DNA from: ZYF759 sp046297455
Lineage (GTDB): Bacteria; Pseudomonadota; Alphaproteobacteria; Rhizobiales; Rhizobiaceae
Assembly: GCA_046297455.1 (NCBI GenBank)
Contig: JBKBIT010000022.1
Location: 1 to 64,000 of the forward strand
Reading direction: 5' to 3'
DNA: 64,000 nt
Both the position numbers and the translations under genes were made by a program. The notes below the pieces were generated by a model that had not been told where the DNA came from, searched no databases, and saw only the letters and a list, made by a program, of their open reading frames with translations. Positions 60,419-64,000 of this stretch are shown piece by piece. The stretch's first letter is position 1. Each line of letters begins with the position of its first letter.

Positions 60419-61543
60419 TCAAGCCAGGCGTTCGAGAACGCTGAATTGGTGGCCTTCCGCTCGGGCCAGGTAGATGGGCAGTTGCTTTTGCTGATTGCTC
60501 AGGAAGAGGCCGCCGCGCGCGCTGCGATAGCTGAGCGGTGCCAGGCTGTCGCGGGTCGGTTCGGACAGAGCGGCGAGAAAATGCATGCCTTCGTAAATTG
60601 ACTGCCCAAGTGCGTTCAGCACGGGGCCGCGCCCGCCATGCAGCGCGTGATACCGTTCGACGAAGGACATGTTGGCCGCCGTTCGCAGGGCGGCGAAATA
60701 GGATGAAGCGCCGAACAGCCGCTTGGTGCCGCTCTCACCGGTGGCGAGCAGCACGTTCTCCTCGATCGCGGTGGAAAGCCGTATCATCGAACGATCGAGG
60801 TCCATCGAACCGAATACCCGGTTGAACTCGACCGCGTCCTGCCCGACGAGCGACAGAAGAATGGCGTCCGGCCGGTTGTCAGCCATCCGTTCGACGAGCT
60901 CATACGGCTCCTCGGTGCCGAAAGGCACATATTCCTCGAACACGATCTGGCCGCCATTGAGCGCGATATATTGCCGGGCAAGGGAATGGGACACGCGGGG
61001 CCAGACATAATCGTTGCCGACCAAAGCCCAGCGCCGGGCGCCGAACATCTCGCTCAGTCGCGCTATCGCCGGGGCCAGTTGCTCGGCCGGCGTCTCGCCG
61101 ATGGCATAGCAGCTGGGGGCCTGCTCGCCACCTTCATAGAGCGGTGTGTAGACATAGGGGATGCGGCCGCGCAGCACCGTGTTGAGCTTCTGGCGCACGG
61201 AGCTGACATGCATGCCCACGATGGCCGCCACGCCGCCATCCTCAAGCAGAAGCTTCAGTATCTCCAGCGTATGGTCGATCGCCGAATCGTCGGCATCGAG
61301 ATAGATCGGCTCGACCTCACGACCGGCGATTCCCGATCCCTGGTTGATTTCCGCGATGGCGAGCTGCGCACAGGAAATGCAGGACGGACCCCAGATGCCT
61401 GCCGATCCGCTTCTCGGGACCATGACCGCCACGCGCATCGGCCCCGCCCGGAATCTTCGCGGGAGGCCGTGCGTGTTCAGACGCGGCAGGCCCAGTCTTG
61501 CAGGAGGGCCTGACCGGCCCAAGGCAAGGTATTCGACGGTCAC
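60419..61543 (-). CDS. AmiC/UrtA-like ligand-binding protein without signal peptide
   Basis: A 374-residue protein of the Leu/Ile/Val-binding fold: VAVMVPRSGSAGIWGPSCISCAQLAIAEIN, DADDSAIDHTLEILKLL, and YTPLYEGGEQAPSCYAIGETPAEQ, as in AmiC and other amide sensors. There is no signal peptide, so it is probably cytoplasmic and senses rather than transports. Start is uncertain: GTG 61543 with GAAAGAG upstream, or ATG 61438. It is divergent from a MarR regulator, with a dyad between them. In the amidase system AmiC controls amidase expression by binding amides; here the partner could be MarR or another factor (inference). Confidence 0.75.
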   Translation of the reverse strand: MTVEYLALGRSGPPARLGLPRLNTHGLPRRFRAGPMRVAVMVPRSGSAGIWGPSCISCAQLAIAEINQGSGIAGREVEPIYLDADDSAIDHTLEILKLLLEDGGVAAIVGMHVSSVRQKLNTVLRGRIPYVYTPLYEGGEQAPSCYAIGETPAEQLAPAIARLSEMFGARRWALVGNDYVWPRVSHSLARQYIALNGGQIVFEEYVPFGTEEPYELVERMADNRPDAILLSLVGQDAVEFNRVFGSMDLDRSMIRLSTAIEENVLLATGESGTKRLFGASSYFAALRTAANMSFVERYHALHGGRGPVLNALGQSIYEGMHFLAALSEPTRDSLAPLSYRSARGGLFLSNQQKQLPIYLARAEGHQFSVLERLA

Positions 61544-61574
61544 TCTTTCGCGCCTCGCATTCCCCTACGATTGT

Positions 61575-61593
61575 TTTTATTTTCCGAATAAAA
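61575..61593. promoter_or_regulatory. TTTTATT/AATAAAA dyad between amiC-like and marR genes
   Basis: Perfect 7-bp arms TTTTATT and AATAAAA flank TTCCG in an A/T-rich patch of a GC-rich region, 32 bp upstream of the sensor start and 62 bp upstream of the MarR start. It fits a MarR autoregulatory operator or overlapping promoters. Confidence 0.5.
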
Positions 61594-61654
61594 TATCTGA
61601 GGAGTCGGCCGGTGGCAATTGGCATCGGCCGGAGGAAACAAAAGGGAAGCTGCG

Positions 61655-62092
61655 GTGTCGGAGAAACACATCAGCGACTATCTGGCCTACCTCGTTGCGC
61701 ATGCGCATCGGAAGCTTCATGGCCAGCTGGAGCGCAGCCTGCAGGCCGAATCCGTGTCCGTCGAACAGTGGCGGATGCTTGAGATATTGAGTGACGGCGA
61801 AGGACGTTCGATGGGCGAGATCGCCGATCTCGCGCTGATGAACCACCCTGCCCTGACCAAGATGACCGACCGCATGGTCGCCCGGGGCCTGGTCCACCGG
61901 GCACCTGACGCCTCGGACCAGCGCCGCGTGCTGGTGTTCCTGACCGACCGCGGCACCGAGACGGTCAAGCGCGTCAGGGCGCATGTCGAAAGCCACAATG
62001 CCGAAATAGAAGAGCATCTCGGACCACGCGAGACCGCAAGGCTGCGCAAGCTTCTCGACAGCGTGATCAGCCACGACATCGCGTCCGAGTAA
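61655..62092 (+). CDS. MarR-family transcriptional regulator
   Basis: A 145-residue protein with the usual winged helix: SVEQWRMLEILSDGEGRSMGEIADLALMNHPALTKMTDRMVARGLVHR, followed by the wing APDASDQRRVLVFLTDRG. The start is GTG 61655 because AAGGGAAG lies six to seven bases upstream; the frame is open to 61619. It is divergent from the AmiC-like sensor and is a candidate regulator of the amide locus. Confidence 0.9.
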   Translation: MSEKHISDYLAYLVAHAHRKLHGQLERSLQAESVSVEQWRMLEILSDGEGRSMGEIADLALMNHPALTKMTDRMVARGLVHRAPDASDQRRVLVFLTDRGTETVKRVRAHVESHNAEIEEHLGPRETARLRKLLDSVISHDIASE

Positions 62093-62153
62093 TCGCTGCC
62101 GGCGGCCTGTGGCTGCAAGCCCGGATGGAAAGGGGCCAGCCCCAAGGTGGCCG

Positions 62154-62810
62154 CTAGCGCCGGGTGTCGGAAATCCCCGCCACGAAAATCTCTATCGAGC
62201 GTTGCAAAAGCGCTCCATCGAAGCCGCAGTCCTTTTGCCCATCGAGCATGGCTCGTCGTAGAGGCGGCAGAAGGACAAGCGCCAGGAATATTTGCGCGTC
62301 CAGTTCCAGTGCCTCCGGCGGACGATCCCGATACGGAGGGAAACCGCGCAAAATCGCAACAACCATAGAAAGCGCCCTGACACCGATCTCCCGGTAGACA
62401 CGAGCCGCCAGTTGCGGAAACTGATGGGCTTCGCCTGTAATGACGCGCTCCAAGGCGATGACGTCCGGCTGGATCATGATGGAGAGCGTGCCTTCGGCAA
62501 GCCCCCGCAGCTGATCCTCGAGACTGCCTTCGGTAAAGGGAACGCGTTCCAGTTCGTCCAGCCTGCCCTGGTGGAAGGCGACGACGACATCGGCGAACAG
62601 CTCAGCCTTGCCCGGATGATGCGCATACAACGTGCGTTTTGAGACCTGTGCCTCCGAAGCGATCAGATCCATCGAGGTTTTTTCGAAGCCATCGCGGAGG
62701 AACAATCTGGTGGCAGTGGCAATTATCCGCTTCGGGATGGCCTGCGCCCGATCTTTTGTCGGGCGGCCGCGCCTGATCTCGGTCTGTCGGTTCTGCCCTG
62801 CCGAAGTCAT
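62154..62810 (-). CDS. TetR/AcrR-family transcriptional regulator
   Basis: A 218-residue protein. The N-terminal helix-turn-helix is RIIATATRLFLRDGFEKTSMDLIASEAQVSKRTLYAHHPGKAELF at ~26-70, followed by an all-helical ligand domain of the TetR_C type. The start at 62810 is the ATG nearest the domain; the longer frame to 62972 crosses the promoter of the divergent efflux gene. Divergent placement with a membrane-fusion protein gene is the classic repressor-efflux pair. Confidence 0.9.
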   Translation of the reverse strand: MTSAGQNRQTEIRRGRPTKDRAQAIPKRIIATATRLFLRDGFEKTSMDLIASEAQVSKRTLYAHHPGKAELFADVVVAFHQGRLDELERVPFTEGSLEDQLRGLAEGTLSIMIQPDVIALERVITGEAHQFPQLAARVYREIGVRALSMVVAILRGFPPYRDRPPEALELDAQIFLALVLLPPLRRAMLDGQKDCGFDGALLQRSIEIFVAGISDTRR

Positions 62811-62992
62811 TTCGCGATGCTCGCCCCTTGAAACGCCGATAGGGCATTTATATAAACTATACCGTTCCGTTTCAATAGAGATGGACTGGCATACCCCAAA
62901 CGAAGCCCTGCGGCGCGTCCTCGTGAAGACATGCATATCCGGTGCGGTCGCGATCCTTCGAAGAGTTTTCACCGGTGCAGGAAAGCGATCCG
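62811..62992. promoter_or_regulatory. Divergent promoter region between tetR and efflux genes
   Basis: This 182-bp gap holds an A/T-rich patch at ~62850-62880 (TTTATATAAACTATACCG) that includes TATATAAACTATAC, possibly overlapping -10 regions. A TetR operator is expected here; no clear long palindrome was found. Confidence 0.4.
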
Positions 62993-64000
62993 ATGCGTTC
63001 GAAAATCTTCAACTCCACCACCCTCGTCTTTCTCGCCATCGTTGCGCTGATTGTCGTGTGGATCGGTGGTGGCATGATCTCGCGCGAGCCCCCCCCGCCC
63101 GCGCAGCAATTGGCCCCACGCGTTCCGACCGTCGCGGCAAGCTGGAGTGATGCCGAGGACGTCGTCCGCGAATTCGTGCTGTATGGAGATGTCGAGCCGG
63201 TGCAGGTCTCGACGCTGCGCGCGCGAACCGATGGTCTCGTCGAGGAAGTCGCCCGGCAAGGCACGCAGGTGCAGGCCGGCGATGAACTGGTGCAGCTGTC
63301 GACGGACGATCGCGAGGCCAGGCTGGCGCGTGCGCAAGCCCAGGTGGCTTCCGCCGAGCGCGACTACCAGGCGGCCCGCCAGCTCGCCGACCGGGACGTG
63401 GGTCCCGAGGCAGAGGCCGAGGCCAGGCGCGCGCAGCTCGAGGCTGCACGGGCAGACCTGCGCGCCGTCGAGCTTGAAATCGCCAACACCACCCTGCGTG
63501 CGCCGATCGGCGGCACGATCAGCGAAGTGCTCGCCGATGTCGGCTCCTATGTCGCGGTGGGCGGCGAAGTGCTGGAAATCGTCGACAACGATCCGTTGAT
63601 TGCCGTCGTGCGGATGCAACAGGCCGCAATCGGCAATGTACGGGCCGGCATGCCGGCGCAGGTGCGCTTCATCGGCGGGGAGGAACGCGACGGCAGCATC
63701 CGCTTCGTCTCGCCGATAGCCGATGCAGCCACGCGGACATTTCGCGTCGAGGTCGAGATCGCCAATCCCGATGGCGAGCTTCCCGCCGGGCTGAGCGCGG
63801 AAGTGGTCATCCCCTTCGCCACCGAAAAGGCGCATCGTGTCTCGGCCGCCCTCGGCCGCCTCGACGAGCAGGGTCGGATCGGGCTTCACGTGATCGACGA
63901 GGACGACCGCATTGCCTTTCTGCCCGTCGAGATCATCCGGGCAAGAGCGGATGGCGTCTGGGTCACGGGGCTGCCGGAGCGGGCGCGGATCGTCACGATC
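62993..64000 (+). CDS. RND efflux membrane-fusion protein (partial, cut by the window edge)
   Basis: 336 codons are open to the edge. An N-terminal helix (LVFLAIVALIVVWIGGG) anchors the protein. The biotinyl-lipoyl-like domain (TLRARTDGLVEEVARQGTQVQAGDELVQL), helical hairpin (ARAQAQVASAERDYQAARQL with AEARRAQLEAARADL) and second half-motif (NTTLRAPIGGTISEVLADVGSYV) are those of HlyD/AcrA adaptors. ATG 62993 follows AGGAAAGCG. It probably links an RND pump, encoded further right, to an outer-membrane channel and is repressed by the divergent TetR protein. Confidence 0.9.
   Translation, partial: MRSKIFNSTTLVFLAIVALIVVWIGGGMISREPPPPAQQLAPRVPTVAASWSDAEDVVREFVLYGDVEPVQVSTLRARTDGLVEEVARQGTQVQAGDELVQLSTDDREARLARAQAQVASAERDYQAARQLADRDVGPEAEAEARRAQLEAARADLRAVELEIANTTLRAPIGGTISEVLADVGSYVAVGGEVLEIVDNDPLIAVVRMQQAAIGNVRAGMPAQVRFIGGEERDGSIRFVSPIADAATRTFRVEVEIANPDGELPAGLSAEVVIPFATEKAHRVSAALGRLDEQGRIGLHVIDEDDRIAFLPVEIIRARADGVWVTGLPERARIVTI

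Overview
The window is high-GC DNA from an alphaproteobacterium, most likely of the Hyphomicrobiales (Rhizobiales). This is inferred from the dense set of TRAP, Liv/Urt and MalK-type importers, FCD-type GntR and XRE-cupin regulators, and a tRNA-Ser-targeted integrase with a DUF6538-like N-terminus. No rRNA, complete tRNA or CRISPR array was found.

Region 1 (1 to ~9.1 kb) looks like phage or plasmid DNA. It has a long coiled-coil hypothetical protein, an HNH endonuclease with a Cys4 finger, two DUF3489-type winged-helix proteins (one with a DUF2786 head), and a likely restriction-modification pair: a winged-helix/beta-class DNA methyltransferase and a convergent PD-(D/E)xK nuclease that overlap by four bases. 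The spaces between genes are unusual. They hold perfect hairpins and three families of paired structured elements. In each family the two copies share an outer frame, but the base-paired units have been replaced by different sequence. These are long-hairpin elements A/B (2061-2300, 2444-2670), inverted-unit arrays 1/2 (4140-4425, 4490-4785) and CAGTATCG-framed hairpins (5690-5747, 8481-8529). This is the best candidate here for something undescribed.

Region 2 (~9.1 to 40.3 kb) is a composite metabolic island. It is bounded by 15-bp direct repeats that look like the 3' end of tRNA-Ser, with a tyrosine integrase just inside the left repeat that has lost its catalytic domain. A degenerate attachment-like site at 29.1-29.2 kb splits it into two modules. 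Module A carries a TRAP transporter with an ornithine cyclodeaminase-like enzyme, an XRE-cupin regulator and an amidase; ftsH; a full arginine deiminase operon (arcD-like, arcA, arcB, arcC) behind an FNR-type box; and a Dcu-type transporter with an N-formylglutamate amidohydrolase-like protein. Module B carries an ABC sugar-type importer, GntR regulator, aldehyde dehydrogenase, enolase-superfamily dehydratase and GMC oxidoreductase with a small subunit, which suggests uptake and oxidation of a sugar, polyol or sugar acid.

Region 3 (40.3 to 50.4 kb) holds clusters of small uncharacterised membrane or exported proteins (DUF3592, DUF805, TMEM43, HdeA/B-like) and a flavin amine oxidase. They flank a scar at 44.3-45.7 kb with fragments of a LuxR-type regulator, the integrase 5' end and a histidine kinase.

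Region 4 (50.4 to 64.0 kb) is an amide or short-chain acid locus: acyl-CoA synthetase, a Liv/Urt ABC transporter whose second ATPase is fused in frame to an amidase, a periplasmic binding protein, a flotillin-like protein and an AmiC-like cytoplasmic sensor divergent from a MarR regulator. It is followed by a TetR regulator divergent from an efflux membrane-fusion protein cut by the window edge.
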